From assembly GCA_949290055.1 (NCBI GenBank), contig CASEQJ010000001.1:109831-173830 (forward strand): a stretch of 64,000 nt of DNA, read 5' to 3'. Positions 24,410-33,631 of this stretch are shown piece by piece. The DNA is from an uncultured Olsenella sp. Its GTDB lineage: Bacteria; Actinomycetota; Coriobacteriia; Coriobacteriales; Atopobiaceae. The stretch's first letter is position 1. Every line of letters begins with the position of its first letter. The position numbers and the translations under genes are program-made. The notes below the pieces were generated by a model. That model was given only the letters and a program-made list of their open reading frames with translations, searched no databases and was not told the DNA's origin.

Positions 24410-27001
24410 ATGCCCGTCACGCCCGCACCCGAAACCGTTGACGAGGGGCCCAACGCGCCTGGATCGCTGGGCCGCCTCATTCCCTGGCCCGACGACGAGA
24501 CCTACCCCAACATTCCCGCCGAGGAGGCGCTCGACCTCTTCCTGGGCTGGGCGGACGCGCGCGGAATCGAGCTCTGGCCACACCAGGAGGAGGCGTTGCT
24601 TTCGCTCGCGGCGGGCGACCACCTGATCCTGGGGACGCCCACGGGCTCGGGCAAGTCAATGGTGGCGCTGGGCATGTGCTTCATGAGCGTGTGCACGGAC
24701 CGCCGCGCCTACTACACCGCGCCGATCAAGGCGCTGGTGAGCGAGAAGTTCTTTGACCTCGTGGACCTCTTCGGCCGCGAGAACGTGGGCATGATCACCG
24801 GCGACGCCTCGATCAACGCGGAGGCGCCAATCATATGCTGCACCGCGGAGATCCTCGCCAACCAGGCGCTGCGCGAGGGCGAGAAGTGCGACGTGGGCTG
24901 CGTGGCCATGGACGAGTTCCACTTCTACGCCGATCCCGACCGCGGCTGGGCGTGGCAGGTGCCGCTGCTCACGCTTCCAAACGCGCAGTTTCTGCTCATG
25001 AGCGCCACGTTGGGCGACACCACGGCGATTGCCGCGGCGCTCTCCGCGCACACGGGCGGGCGCACCGTGGACACGATCGCGGACGCCCCGCGCCCCGTGC
25101 CGCTCTCCTACGAGTTCGTGGACACGGCGCTCGAGGGCACCGTCGAGCTCGCGCTGCGCGCGGGGGAGGCGCCGCTCTACGTCGTGCACTTCTCGCAGGA
25201 CGCGGCTCTCACGAGCGCGCAGAGCCTGGCCAGCTACGGGGTCTCCACCAAGGAGCAGCGCGAGGCGATAAAGGACGCCATAAAGGGCACGCGCTTCACC
25301 ACCACCTTTGGCAAGACGCTGCAGCGCCTCTTGGGCTGCGGCGTGGGCGTGCACCACGCGGGCATGCTGCCGCGCTACCGGCTTCTGGTGGAGAAGCTCG
25401 CGCAGCAGGGGCTCCTTCCGGTGATCTGCGGCACGGACACGCTGGGCGTGGGGATCAACGTGCCCATTCACACCGTGGTGCTCACGGCCTTGTCGAAGTT
25501 TGACGGGCGGCGCATGCGCCACCTCAACGCCCGCGAGTTCCACCAGATCGTGGGACGCGCCGGACGCGCCGGCTTTGACACCGAGGGTCACGTCATAGCC
25601 GAGGCCACCGAGTACGACATAGAGAACGCCCGCGCGCTCGCCAAGGCGGGCGGAGACCCCAAGAAGGCGCGCAAGATCAAGACCAAGAAGCCGCCCGAGG
25701 GGTTTGTCGGCTGGAACAAGCAGACCTTCGAGCGGCTGGTGGCGGCCGTGCCGGAGCCGCTGCGGCCGCGCATGAAGGTGACGCACTCCATGGTGCTCGC
25801 CGAGGTCGAGCAGGGCGGGGACGCCTGGGCGCGCGTGCACGCGCTCGTGGAGGAGTCGGCGCAGCCGGCCGAGGAGAAGGCCGCGCTCGCCACGCGCGCG
25901 GACGAGATCTTTGCCACGCTGCTGGACGCCGGCGTGGTCTGCCGCGAGGAGCTGCCCGACGGGTCCGCGTCCTGGTCCACGACCGTGGACCTCCCGGACG
26001 ACTTTGCGCTGGACCAGCCCCTCTCGCCGTTTTTGATCGCCGCGCTGGAGCTGCTGGACCCGGAGTCGGAGACCTATGCGCTCGACGTCATTTCCATGGC
26101 CGAGGCCACGCTCGAGGACCCCTGGCAGATCCTGCGCGCCCAGCAGCGCGTGGCGCGCGACCGGGCGCTCTCCGAAATGAAGGCCGAGGGCGTGGACTAC
26201 GACGAGCGCATGGAGCGCCTCCAGGAGGTCACCTACCCCAAGCCGCTCGAGGAGCTGCTCGAGCCCGCCTTCGATCAGTACTGCGAGAAGGTGCCGTGGG
26301 CGCGTGACTTCTGTCTCTCACCCAAGTCCGTCCTGCGCGACATGATCGAGACCGCGAGCGATTTCAAGGAGTACGTGGCCCGCTACAACGTGGCCCGCTC
26401 CGAGGGCCTCTTCCTGCGCTACCTCTCCGAGGCGTACCGCGCGCTCGACCGCACCGTGCCGCTCGACAAGCGCGACGAGCGGCTGCGCGACATAATCTCG
26501 TGGCTGGGCCTGGTGGTGCGGACGGTGGACTCCTCGCTCGTGGACGAGTGGGCAGCCGCCGGCGAGGGCACCCCCGAGGGCCTCGACGCCGCGCCACCCG
26601 CCGCGGACGAGGTCGTGCGCGACCGGCGCGGCCTCACGCTGCTGGTGCGCAACGCGCTCTTCGCCCGCGTGCGGCTGGCGGCGCACGACGCAACCGACGA
26701 GCTGGGCAAGCTCGACGCCGCGTGGGGCTGGCGCGCGCCGGTGTGGCAGCGGGCGCTGGAGCGCTTCTACGACGCGCACGAGGAGATTCTGCTGGACGCC
26801 GACGCCCGCAGCACCGCGTACTTCTCGATAGACGAGAAGGACGAGCGCTCGAGCCACGTCTGGCACGTGCACCAGGTCTTCCGCGACTCCGACGACGACC
26901 GGGACTTTGGCATATGGGGCGACGTCGACCTCGACGCCACGCAGGACGAGGGCGCCGTGGTCTTCTCGGCCTACCGCGTCGGCTTCGTGGACGACGAGTA
27001 G
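24410..27001 (+). CDS. Ski2-like DEAD/DEAH helicase with DUF3516 C-terminus
   Basis: 863 residues. Superfamily 2 motifs in order: Q-like ELWPHQEEAL, Walker A LGTPTGSGKSMVALG (about 77-91), TAPIKALVSEKF (Ia), CCTAEILANQAL, Walker B variant AMDEFHFYADPDRGWAW, LMSATLGD (III), then GVGVHHAGMLPRYR, CGTDTLGVGINVP and QIVGRAGRAGFDTEGHV (VI). The long C-terminal half matches the layout of DUF3516 helicases common in actinobacteria. Likely acts on RNA or structured nucleic acid. AAAGGAG precedes the ATG; a TAGAAT -10-like box is at about 24380. Confidence 0.9.
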   Translation: MPVTPAPETVDEGPNAPGSLGRLIPWPDDETYPNIPAEEALDLFLGWADARGIELWPHQEEALLSLAAGDHLILGTPTGSGKSMVALGMCFMSVCTDRRAYYTAPIKALVSEKFFDLVDLFGRENVGMITGDASINAEAPIICCTAEILANQALREGEKCDVGCVAMDEFHFYADPDRGWAWQVPLLTLPNAQFLLMSATLGDTTAIAAALSAHTGGRTVDTIADAPRPVPLSYEFVDTALEGTVELALRAGEAPLYVVHFSQDAALTSAQSLASYGVSTKEQREAIKDAIKGTRFTTTFGKTLQRLLGCGVGVHHAGMLPRYRLLVEKLAQQGLLPVICGTDTLGVGINVPIHTVVLTALSKFDGRRMRHLNAREFHQIVGRAGRAGFDTEGHVIAEATEYDIENARALAKAGGDPKKARKIKTKKPPEGFVGWNKQTFERLVAAVPEPLRPRMKVTHSMVLAEVEQGGDAWARVHALVEESAQPAEEKAALATRADEIFATLLDAGVVCREELPDGSASWSTTVDLPDDFALDQPLSPFLIAALELLDPESETYALDVISMAEATLEDPWQILRAQQRVARDRALSEMKAEGVDYDERMERLQEVTYPKPLEELLEPAFDQYCEKVPWARDFCLSPKSVLRDMIETASDFKEYVARYNVARSEGLFLRYLSEAYRALDRTVPLDKRDERLRDIISWLGLVVRTVDSSLVDEWAAAGEGTPEGLDAAPPAADEVVRDRRGLTLLVRNALFARVRLAAHDATDELGKLDAAWGWRAPVWQRALERFYDAHEEILLDADARSTAYFSIDEKDERSSHVWHVHQVFRDSDDDRDFGIWGDVDLDATQDEGAVVFSAYRVGFVDDE

Positions 27002-27032
27002 CGCAGCGAACAGCGACACTTTCGGGTTGCCC

Positions 27033-27077
27033 CAGGAAATAACGCGCACAGTTTGCATTGCGCGTTATTATTTCCTG
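27033..27077. repeat. TAACGCGCACAGTTTGCA palindromic repeat, copy 1
   Basis: CAGGAAATAACGCGCA pairs with TGCGCGTTATTATTTCCTG around CAGTTTGCAT. The inner 28 bp recur almost unchanged at 58424-58451. A third half-copy, GTGCGCGTTAATTGAAC, follows at about 27103. The 208-bp gap between the two helicase genes holds nothing else I can name. Confidence 0.65.
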
Positions 27078-27209
27078 CGAATATACGGAATCGAAGCAAT
27101 CCGTGCGCGTTAATTGAACGGGCAGCGTCCCGCGCTCCCGTACCTGGCAGCCGCGAATGACGTACCATTGATTGTTCGTAATTCCGTGCCTCGACGCCGA
27201 AGGAGCGCC

Positions 27210-29315
27210 ATGCAGGACCAGGACCCGATCTTTGAGGCCGAACAGGACCACCTCTCTGAGCTCTACGCCAAGCTGCTCAAGATCCGCGACGACATTTCCG
27301 CGGACCTCGAGTCCAACCACAAAGGCGCCAAGCAGGACCTCATTGAAATGAGCGAGGAGGTTCGCCTGGACTTTGGCGGCGCGGACGAGACCATAGAGAC
27401 GCTCGCCGCCATAGAGACGCTCAACTCCATAATCGACGCCTACAACCAGTACCACGACTTCAACGTGGACAAGCTGCGCCGCGTCATGCTGCTGCTCATG
27501 CAGCCCTACTTCGCCAAGGTCACGCTTGAGATGCGGCCGGGCCGCCCGCCGCGCGACGTCTACATCGGCGCCGCCGGCATGACCGACGAGCGCAGCCGGC
27601 CGCTGGTGGTGGACTGGCGCTCGCCCGTGGCCGAGACCTACTACAACCAGCAGATGGGGCCGACCTCCTACCAGGTGGACGGCAAGACGCGCACCGTGAA
27701 CCTCCTGCTGCGCCGCCAGTTCGACATAGTCCGCGACACGCTCAACGCCTACTTCGACACCACGGTCGCGATCGAGGACTCGCTGCTGCTGGCGGCCCTC
27801 AAGAAGCACCACACCGAGAAGCTCCAGGCCATAACCGCCACGATCCAGCGCGAGCAGAACGAGGTCGTGCGCCACGAGGACGTGCCGGTGCTGCTGGTGA
27901 ACGGCATAGCCGGCTCGGGCAAGACGTCCGTGCTGCTGCAGCGCATTGCGTTTCTGCTCTACCAGGAGCGCAAGACGCTCGACCCCAGCCAGGTCTGGCT
28001 CTTCTCGCCCAACGACGTCTTCGAGAGCTACATAGACACGGTGCTCCCCTCCATGGGCGAGTCCAACCCGCAGACCGTGACCTGGCGCGACTTCGCCGCG
28101 GCCCAGGGCGCCGGCGAGCGCGATCTGGGCCTTGCCACCACGCCCGAGACGTTGCGCCGCATGGACGAGGCGGCACGCACGCTGGCGCTCGAGCCTGACG
28201 ACCTGCGCGAAATTCGCCTCGGCGACGAGACGCTGCTCAAGGCGAGCCAGGTGAGAGGCGCCGTGGAGAAGTTCGCGGAGTTTGACGTGGGGCCGCGCTT
28301 CACCGCGCTCGTGAAGGAGGAGCTGCACGACCGCCTGAACCGCCGCCTCGCGCAAATGGCGCGCAACGACGAGCTTCAGGAGGAGATGCTCGGGCTGGAC
28401 GTGGAGCGGCAGTACGAGATCTTTGGCGAGACGCTGGCGCCGGACGACGAGAACGAGACCGTCGCCTACGCCAAGCGCTACGTCGAGCACCTCTATGAGG
28501 GGGCGCACGACAAGATCGAGGAGCTCGCGTGGCTCCGCTTCGACCGCATTGGCATGCGCCTGCTGGGACAGGGCGCGCTCTCGGCGACCGAGTGGCTCTA
28601 CCTGCGGCTCATTTTCACTGGAATCGGCAGCCGCGACGCGCGCTTCGTCATGGTCGACGAGGTCCAGGACTACACCGAGGCCCAGCTCATGGTGCTCGCA
28701 CGGTTCTTCTCTCGCGCGCACTTCCTGCTGCTGGGCGACGAGCACCAGGCAATCTACGAGGGCACGGCCACGTTCGCGCGCATTGCGGAGATCTTCCGCG
28801 CCAGCCACGGCAGCGTGGACGAGTGCCGCCTGCTCACGAGCTACCGCTCCTCGCCGGAGATCACCGAGCTCTTCTGCGGTCTCTTGGAGCCGGACGAGCG
28901 TCGACGCCTCACCTCGGTGCAGCGCGCGGGCGTCGCCCCCGTCATTCGCTCGTTTGCCGAGAAGGACGCGTATCTCGAAGCGCTGCGCACGGCAGTGGCC
29001 GAGCCCGGCGAGGGGCTCACGGCGATCGTGGCCGAGAGCGACGCGCGTGTGAGCTGGCTCGCCAAGCAGCTCGGCGACGCGGTGACGGTGATTCGCGGCG
29101 GCATGGCGCTGCCCGCGGAGGGCGTGGTGCTGCTGCCGCTGCGCGTGGCCAAGGGTCTGGAGTTTGACCACGTCATCGTGCCGGACGCGCAGGCCGAGGT
29201 CTACCCGGACACGCCACTCGCGCGCCGGCGCCTCTACACGGCGCTCTCGCGCGCCATGCACCGCGTGAGCGTGCTCGCACAGGGGGCGCTCACGCCGCTG
29301 CTGGAGCAGGCGTAA
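27210..29315 (+). CDS. HelD-like UvrD/Rep-type helicase
   Basis: 701 residues from ATG at 27210 with AAGGAG before it; the frame extends 32 codons upstream without need. The N-terminal coiled-coil type region (FEAEQDHLSELYAKLLKIRDD) is that of HelD proteins. Walker A is NGIAGSGKTSVLLQRI, Walker B MVDEVQDYTEAQLM, motif III GDEHQAIYEG, and motif IV LTSYRSSPEI. HelD binds RNA polymerase and removes it from stalled complexes; that role is inferred from family. It lies on the same strand as the DUF3516 helicase. Confidence 0.88.
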   Translation: MQDQDPIFEAEQDHLSELYAKLLKIRDDISADLESNHKGAKQDLIEMSEEVRLDFGGADETIETLAAIETLNSIIDAYNQYHDFNVDKLRRVMLLLMQPYFAKVTLEMRPGRPPRDVYIGAAGMTDERSRPLVVDWRSPVAETYYNQQMGPTSYQVDGKTRTVNLLLRRQFDIVRDTLNAYFDTTVAIEDSLLLAALKKHHTEKLQAITATIQREQNEVVRHEDVPVLLVNGIAGSGKTSVLLQRIAFLLYQERKTLDPSQVWLFSPNDVFESYIDTVLPSMGESNPQTVTWRDFAAAQGAGERDLGLATTPETLRRMDEAARTLALEPDDLREIRLGDETLLKASQVRGAVEKFAEFDVGPRFTALVKEELHDRLNRRLAQMARNDELQEEMLGLDVERQYEIFGETLAPDDENETVAYAKRYVEHLYEGAHDKIEELAWLRFDRIGMRLLGQGALSATEWLYLRLIFTGIGSRDARFVMVDEVQDYTEAQLMVLARFFSRAHFLLLGDEHQAIYEGTATFARIAEIFRASHGSVDECRLLTSYRSSPEITELFCGLLEPDERRRLTSVQRAGVAPVIRSFAEKDAYLEALRTAVAEPGEGLTAIVAESDARVSWLAKQLGDAVTVIRGGMALPAEGVVLLPLRVAKGLEFDHVIVPDAQAEVYPDTPLARRRLYTALSRAMHRVSVLAQGALTPLLEQA

Positions 29316-29321
29316 CCCACC

Positions 29322-29421
29322 GCCGCCGGGCGGGGGGGGCAAGCCCCGGCGCTCGGACAGCTTTGCCGCGGAGGACGCGGCAAAGAACTCGCGGCGGGAC
29401 TTGCCCCGCCCGCCCGGCGGC
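29322..29421. repeat. Long GC-rich double hairpin after helD
   Basis: GCCGCCGGGCGG plus GGGGGGCAAG (29322-29343) pairs with 29400-29421 with one mismatch over 22 bp. Inside, CTTTGCCGCG and CGCGGCAAAG (29361-29385) form a second hairpin. It lies between the convergent helD and HAD genes and may terminate both. Confidence 0.7.
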
Positions 29422-29434
29422 TGCGTCTGTCTGG

Positions 29435-30232
29435 CTAAATCAGGGCGAAGTGGCGCAGGGCGGTGACGACGCCGTCGTCGCAGACGTCGTCGGTCACGTA
29501 GTCGGCGTGCGCCTTGACGGAGTCGTGGGCGTTGCCCATGACCACGGCCACGTCGGCGAGCTTCAGAATCTCGAGGTCATTCTCGGAGTCGCCGAACGCG
29601 AAGACGCGCGAGGGGGTGAAGGGCAGCACGTCGAGCAGCGCCTGGCCGCCCACGCCCTTGCTCGTTCCGGGAATGGCGAGCTCGTGGTTGCCGTCCGCCA
29701 CGTCGAAGTGGACGTAGGTGCTCATGAGGTAGTCACTGGCGAGGCAGGCCTCGAGGCAGTCGTCGGTGAAGTCGATCTTGCCAAAGTCCATGCGACCGCC
29801 CGCGCGCTCGTAGTCCTCTATGTCGGCGACGTCGTCGCAGTAGGGCATGGAGTTGAGCCCACAGCGCACCATGACGTTGCCGTAGGTCCCCTCAAAGAGC
29901 GCCTCCACGCCCGCGCGACGCATTTCCTCGACCGTGCGGCGCAGCGTGTCGCGGCCGATCGTCCGGTCGTAGACGACCTCGTCGTTCAGGACCACGTGCG
30001 TCCCGGCGAGCGTGACGTAGCCGGCAAACGGCAGGTGACGAAGGTCCACGACGTTGAGAATGCTGCGGCCGGAGCACAGCACCGCAACGTTTCCGGCGGC
30101 GGCGAAGGCGCGAATGGCGTCCTGGACGCCCTGCGTGGGAACGACGTGCAGGCCGTCGTTGAAGTCGCGGCACGTGAGCGTGCCGTCCACGTCAAAGAAC
30201 GCGACAACGGGCGCCTGGTTCTTCTCGGCCAC
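29435..30232 (-). CDS. HAD-superfamily hydrolase, Cof type
   Basis: 265 residues from GTG at 30232, with AAGGAGG six bases before; an ATG 12 codons upstream is less well placed. Motif I AFFDVDGTLTCRDF has the nucleophile Asp, motif II VLCSGRS, motif III lysine in PGTSKGVGG, motif IV VFAFGDSENDLEILK. Cof-type enzymes dephosphorylate sugar phosphates or cofactors such as FMN; the substrate is unknown. Divergent from the DUF711 gene. Confidence 0.9.
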   Translation of the reverse strand: MAEKNQAPVVAFFDVDGTLTCRDFNDGLHVVPTQGVQDAIRAFAAAGNVAVLCSGRSILNVVDLRHLPFAGYVTLAGTHVVLNDEVVYDRTIGRDTLRRTVEEMRRAGVEALFEGTYGNVMVRCGLNSMPYCDDVADIEDYERAGGRMDFGKIDFTDDCLEACLASDYLMSTYVHFDVADGNHELAIPGTSKGVGGQALLDVLPFTPSRVFAFGDSENDLEILKLADVAVVMGNAHDSVKAHADYVTDDVCDDGVVTALRHFALI

Positions 30233-30297
30233 CTGTCCTCCTTCGTCGGGGGTTTCAGTGGAGAGCATAGCGTATCGCCGCGCGTCGCCACCTCTTC

Positions 30298-30303
30298 TAT
30301 AAT
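30298..30303 (+). promoter_or_regulatory. -10 box of the DUF711 gene
   Basis: Perfect TATAAT followed by GGG, 37 bp before the start codon. No -35 match is seen at the normal distance. Similar TAGAATGG or TACAAT boxes occur at the same distance before several genes here. Confidence 0.45.
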
Positions 30304-30340
30304 GGGCACCTGAAATCGCCCATACGACGAAAGGCCCGCC

Positions 30341-31705
30341 GTGGACATTACCCCGCAGGAAGTAGCCGAGACCATTTCCATGGTCTCCGAGCAGAACCTT
30401 GACCTCCGCACCATTACGATGGGCATTTCGCTCGCCGGCTGCGCCGACGAGGACATGGGCCGCATGTGCGACAAGGTCTACGACCGAATCACCCGCACCG
30501 CCGAGCACCTCGTTGAGACCGCCGACGACCTGCAGGCCGAGTACGGCATACCCATTGCCAACAAGCGCGTCTCGGTGACGCCGATCGCCCAGATAGCCGC
30601 CGGGTGCGCCGACGAGGACCTCTCCCCGCTCGCGCGCGCCATGAACCGCGCGGCCGAGACCCTCGGCATTGACTTCATGGGCGGCTTCTCCGCGCTCGTG
30701 CAGAAGGGCATGGGCTCCGCCGACCGCCGCCTGATCGCGTCTATCCCCGAGGCCCTGGCCACCACCGAGCGCGTGTGCTCCTCGCTCAACGTCGCGTCCA
30801 CGCGCGCGGGCATAAACATGGACGCCGTGCTGCTCTCCGCCGAGACGATCCTCGAGTGCGCGCGCCGCACGCAGGACATTGACTGCTATGGCGCGGCCAA
30901 GTTCGTGGTCTTTGCCAACATGGTGGAGGACTCGCCGTTCATGGCGGGCGCCGTGCACGGCTCCGGCGAGGCCGACGCGGTCATTAACGTGGGCGTCTCC
31001 GGCCCCGGCGTCATGGCCGCGGCGCTGGCGGAGCTTCCCGAGACCGCGAGCCTCATGGACGTGGCCGAGAAGATCAAGCAGACCGCCTTCAAGATCACGC
31101 GCGCCGGCGAGCTCATGAGCCGCGAGGCGTCGCGCCGTCTTGGGGTCGAGAAGGGCATTGTGGACCTGTCGCTGGCGCCGACGCCGGCGGCTGGCGACTC
31201 CGTGGCGCAGATTCTCGAGACCATTGGCGTGGGCGAGTGCGGCGGCCCCGGCACCACCTGTGCGCTCGCGCTGCTGAACGACGCCGTCAAGAAGGGCGGC
31301 GTCATGGCGTCCTCCTCCGTGGGCGGCCTCTCCGGCGCCTTCATTCCCGTCTCCGAGGACGCGGGCATGATTCGCGCGGCTGTGGACGGCGCGCTCTCGC
31401 TCGAGAAGCTCGAGGCCATGACCTGCGTCTGCTCCGTGGGCCTGGACATGATCGCCGTGCCCGGCGATACCTCCGTGGAGACCATTGCCGGCATAATCGC
31501 CGACGAGATGGCAATCGGCGTGATCAACACCAAGACCACGGCGGTGCGCCTCATCCCGGCGATCGGCCGCTCCGAGGGTGATATGCTCGAGTTTGGCGGC
31601 CTGTTCGGCTCCGCTCCGGTCATGCCGGTCAACCGGCACGCGGGCAGCGTCTTCGCGCACCGCGGCGGCCGCTTCCCGGCCCCGCTCAACTCGCTGAAGA
31701 ACTAG
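30341..31705 (+). CDS. DUF711 (UPF0210, PFL-like) protein
   Basis: 454 residues from GTG at 30341. Typical stretches: [77 protein letters not shown]. The fold is related to the glycyl radical enzyme barrel but no glycyl radical motif is present. The family often lies with an ACT-domain regulator gene, which I do not see here. Function unknown. Followed by tandem 17-bp repeats and a long hairpin. Confidence 0.9.
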   Translation: MDITPQEVAETISMVSEQNLDLRTITMGISLAGCADEDMGRMCDKVYDRITRTAEHLVETADDLQAEYGIPIANKRVSVTPIAQIAAGCADEDLSPLARAMNRAAETLGIDFMGGFSALVQKGMGSADRRLIASIPEALATTERVCSSLNVASTRAGINMDAVLLSAETILECARRTQDIDCYGAAKFVVFANMVEDSPFMAGAVHGSGEADAVINVGVSGPGVMAAALAELPETASLMDVAEKIKQTAFKITRAGELMSREASRRLGVEKGIVDLSLAPTPAAGDSVAQILETIGVGECGGPGTTCALALLNDAVKKGGVMASSSVGGLSGAFIPVSEDAGMIRAAVDGALSLEKLEAMTCVCSVGLDMIAVPGDTSVETIAGIIADEMAIGVINTKTTAVRLIPAIGRSEGDMLEFGGLFGSAPVMPVNRHAGSVFAHRGGRFPAPLNSLKN

Positions 31706-31710
31706 CCGAG

Positions 31711-31760
31711 GTTCTTCTCGGCCAGGGGTTCTTCTCGGCCAGGGGTGCTTCTCGGCTGAA
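31711..31760. repeat. Tandem 17-bp repeats, GTTCTTCTCGGCCAGGG
   Basis: Two exact copies (31711-31727, 31728-31744) and a third decayed one (31745 onward, GTGCTTCTCGGCTGAAA) directly after the DUF711 stop. The unit contains the TTCTTCTCG word that recurs in many gaps of the window. Confidence 0.8.
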
Positions 31761-31867
31761 ACCTCGCAGGTGGTGGAAGTCAATTTTATTGACTTCACGT
31801 ATTTCATTATTCTTATAGTGTATTAGCGAGAAAAGAATCACCACCTGCGAGGTTTTACAGCCGAGAA
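31749..31867. repeat. 119-bp inverted-repeat element with AT-rich centre
   Basis: TTCTCGGCTGAAACC plus TCGCAGGTGGTG (31749-31775) pairs with CACCACCTGCGAGG plus TTTTACAGCCGAGAA (31839-31867). The 63-bp centre is A+T-rich and contains TTGACT and TTATAG spaced 18 bp, a promoter-like arrangement. It lies between convergent DUF711 and murB. It could be a terminator or a small non-autonomous element; no target duplication is evident. Confidence 0.6.
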
Positions 31868-31883
31868 GAACGCGCGCTCGCGC

Positions 31884-32807
31884 CTACCCCAGGAAGCGCA
31901 CCTCAGGCTCCAGACGCACGCCAAACTGGCGCTGGACCTCGTCCTGGACGTGCTCGATCACCGCGTGGACGTCCGCGGAGGTGGCACCGCCCGTGTTCAC
32001 CACGAACCCGGCGTGCTTGCGCGAGACCTCGGCGCCGCCCACGCGGTACCCCATGAGACCGGCGTCCATGACCAGCTTGCCCGCAAAGTGGCCCTCCGGC
32101 CGCTTGAACGTGGAGCCCGCGCTCGCCATGTCAAGCGGCTGCTTCTCCTCGCGGCGGCGCGTGAAGTCGTCCATTTTGGCGCGAATCTTCTCGGGGTCGC
32201 CCTTCTCCAGGGAAAACGTCGCAGAGAGCACCACCAGACCGTCCGTCGCCACACGACTGCGTCGGTACCCCAGGTCCAGCCCCTCCACGCCGATCGTCTC
32301 CTGCGAGCCGTCCGGCATGAGCACGCGCACGCACTTGAGCACGTCCGCCACGCAGCCGTCGTAGGCACCCGCGTTCATGAAGCACGCACCGCCCACCGAG
32401 CCCGGAATCCCGCAGGCAAACTCCAGGCCAGAGAGCCCCAGCTCGCAGGCCATCTCAGAGGCCTCGCGCAAATCCACGCCCGCCTGGCAGGTAATCTCGG
32501 TGCCGTCAACGGAGACGCCCATGAGGCCCTCGCCCACTGCCACGATCACGCCGCGGTAGCCCTCGTCGGAGACCAAGAGGTCGGACCCGCGCCCCAAAAC
32601 AAAGCGTTCCACGCCCGCCTCGTCGCAGGCGAGAAGGACGTCGCGCGCCTCGTCAAAGCTCTCCGGAATGACGTAGAGGTCGGCCGGACCGCCCACCTCG
32701 AACGTCGTGTGCTCGCTCAGAGGCTCGTCAACGAGGACGTTCTCCTCGCCGACAATGGCGCGCAGCCGCCACTCGAGGGGCTCTCGGGCGCTCTCGCTCT
32801 CGGACAT
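31884..32807 (-). CDS. murB: UDP-N-acetylenolpyruvoylglucosamine reductase
   Basis: 307 residues. FAD-binding start EHTTFEVGGPADLYVIPE, then LGRGSDLLVSDEGY, IPGSVGGACFMNAGAYDG, and the proton-donor serine in SAGSTFKRPEGHFAG, ending with the glutamate PEVRFLG. It reduces UDP-GlcNAc-enolpyruvate to UDP-MurNAc for peptidoglycan. It is divergent from the riboflavin transport operon. Confidence 0.95.
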   Translation of the reverse strand: MSESESAREPLEWRLRAIVGEENVLVDEPLSEHTTFEVGGPADLYVIPESFDEARDVLLACDEAGVERFVLGRGSDLLVSDEGYRGVIVAVGEGLMGVSVDGTEITCQAGVDLREASEMACELGLSGLEFACGIPGSVGGACFMNAGAYDGCVADVLKCVRVLMPDGSQETIGVEGLDLGYRRSRVATDGLVVLSATFSLEKGDPEKIRAKMDDFTRRREEKQPLDMASAGSTFKRPEGHFAGKLVMDAGLMGYRVGGAEVSRKHAGFVVNTGGATSADVHAVIEHVQDEVQRQFGVRLEPEVRFLG

Positions 32808-32888
32808 GTCGACCTTTCGTCGGGTTCGTGTTTCTGCCTCAAGTATAGACGGTTCTTCTCGGCAAGAAGTGATACGCTACAGGGGTCA

Positions 32889-33027
32889 GTTTCAGGGCGG
32901 GGTGAAAGTCCCCACTGGTGGTGACGGGCGACCGTGAGCGGCGCCCCCAGTCCGCGACCCGCGAAAAAGGCGGCTGACCCGGTGCGATTCCGGGACCAAC
33001 GGTCACAGTCCGGATGGAAGAAACGGA
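32889..33027 (+). ncRNA. FMN riboswitch (RFN element)
   Basis: Conserved RFN blocks in order: AGGGCGGGGTGAAAGTCCCC, ACTGGTGGT, CAGTCCGCGACCCGC, GACCCGGTGCGATTCCGGGA, CCAACGGTCACAGTCCGGAT. It sits directly before ribU, with the ribosome site CGGAGG just after the last block, so control of translation start is plausible. FMN binding should shut off riboflavin import. Confidence 0.96.
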
Positions 33028-33034
33028 GGCCTTC

Positions 33035-33616
33035 ATGGCTGCTTCCATGCACGCGCGCGTCTCTCACGACACCCACTCCACCACCTCCGGCGGCGCCTGG
33101 TCCACCCAGCGCATAGCCACGACGGCGCTACTCTGCGCGCTGGCGTTTGTCCTCACGTTCGTGGAGGTGTCGATCTTCCCGCCCGCGCCGTGGCTCCAGT
33201 ACGACCCGTCCGCCATCGTGGCGTTTGTCGCCGCGCTCGTCTACGGGCCGAGCACGGGCGCGCTGGTCGTGGTGCTGCCGTGGGTGCTCAAGACCCTCTT
33301 CAGCTTCAACCCCTGGGGCCACCTCATGGCGATCCTCGCCGGCGTGGCGCTCGTTGTGCCCGCCGCGCTCGTCGCGCGCCGCGTGGGCGGCACGCGCGGG
33401 CTCGTCCTGGGCATGGTCGTCGGCAGCGTCGTGGCGGTGGCGGCATGCGTGGTGGGCAACATCTTTGTGACGCCGCTCTACACCGACACCACGGTCGAGG
33501 TGGTCATCCAGAGCATCGTCCCGGTCCTGCTGCCCTTCAACCTGCTCAAAGTCGTCATCACGAGCGTGGCCACAGCCCTCATCCACAAGCCGGTCTCCGC
33601 GCTCGTCAACCGCTAG
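33035..33616 (+). CDS. ribU: Riboflavin ECF transporter S component
   Basis: 193 residues from ATG at 33035, five bases after CGGAGG; an ATG at 33014 lies within the riboswitch and is rejected. About six hydrophobic segments, with ATTALLCALAFVLTFVEV, PPAPWLQYDPSAIVAFVAALVYGP and FNPWGHLMAI typical of RibU. Its place behind an FMN riboswitch makes the substrate riboflavin almost certain. It is followed at 15 bp by a fused EcfA and then EcfT. Confidence 0.93.
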   Translation: MAASMHARVSHDTHSTTSGGAWSTQRIATTALLCALAFVLTFVEVSIFPPAPWLQYDPSAIVAFVAALVYGPSTGALVVVLPWVLKTLFSFNPWGHLMAILAGVALVVPAALVARRVGGTRGLVLGMVVGSVVAVAACVVGNIFVTPLYTDTTVEVVIQSIVPVLLPFNLLKVVITSVATALIHKPVSALVNR

Positions 33617-33631
33617 GCTGCCGAGAAGAGC

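Noticed and set aside
29435..31807. 790-codon minus-strand frame ending in the HAD protein
   Set aside because: Only the last 265 codons match a protein family; the rest is antisense to the DUF711 gene. The GTG at 30232 with AAGGAGG is the true start.
33014..33034. Earlier ATG of ribU
   Set aside because: It lies inside the last conserved block of the FMN riboswitch; the ATG at 33035 has CGGAGG at the right distance.
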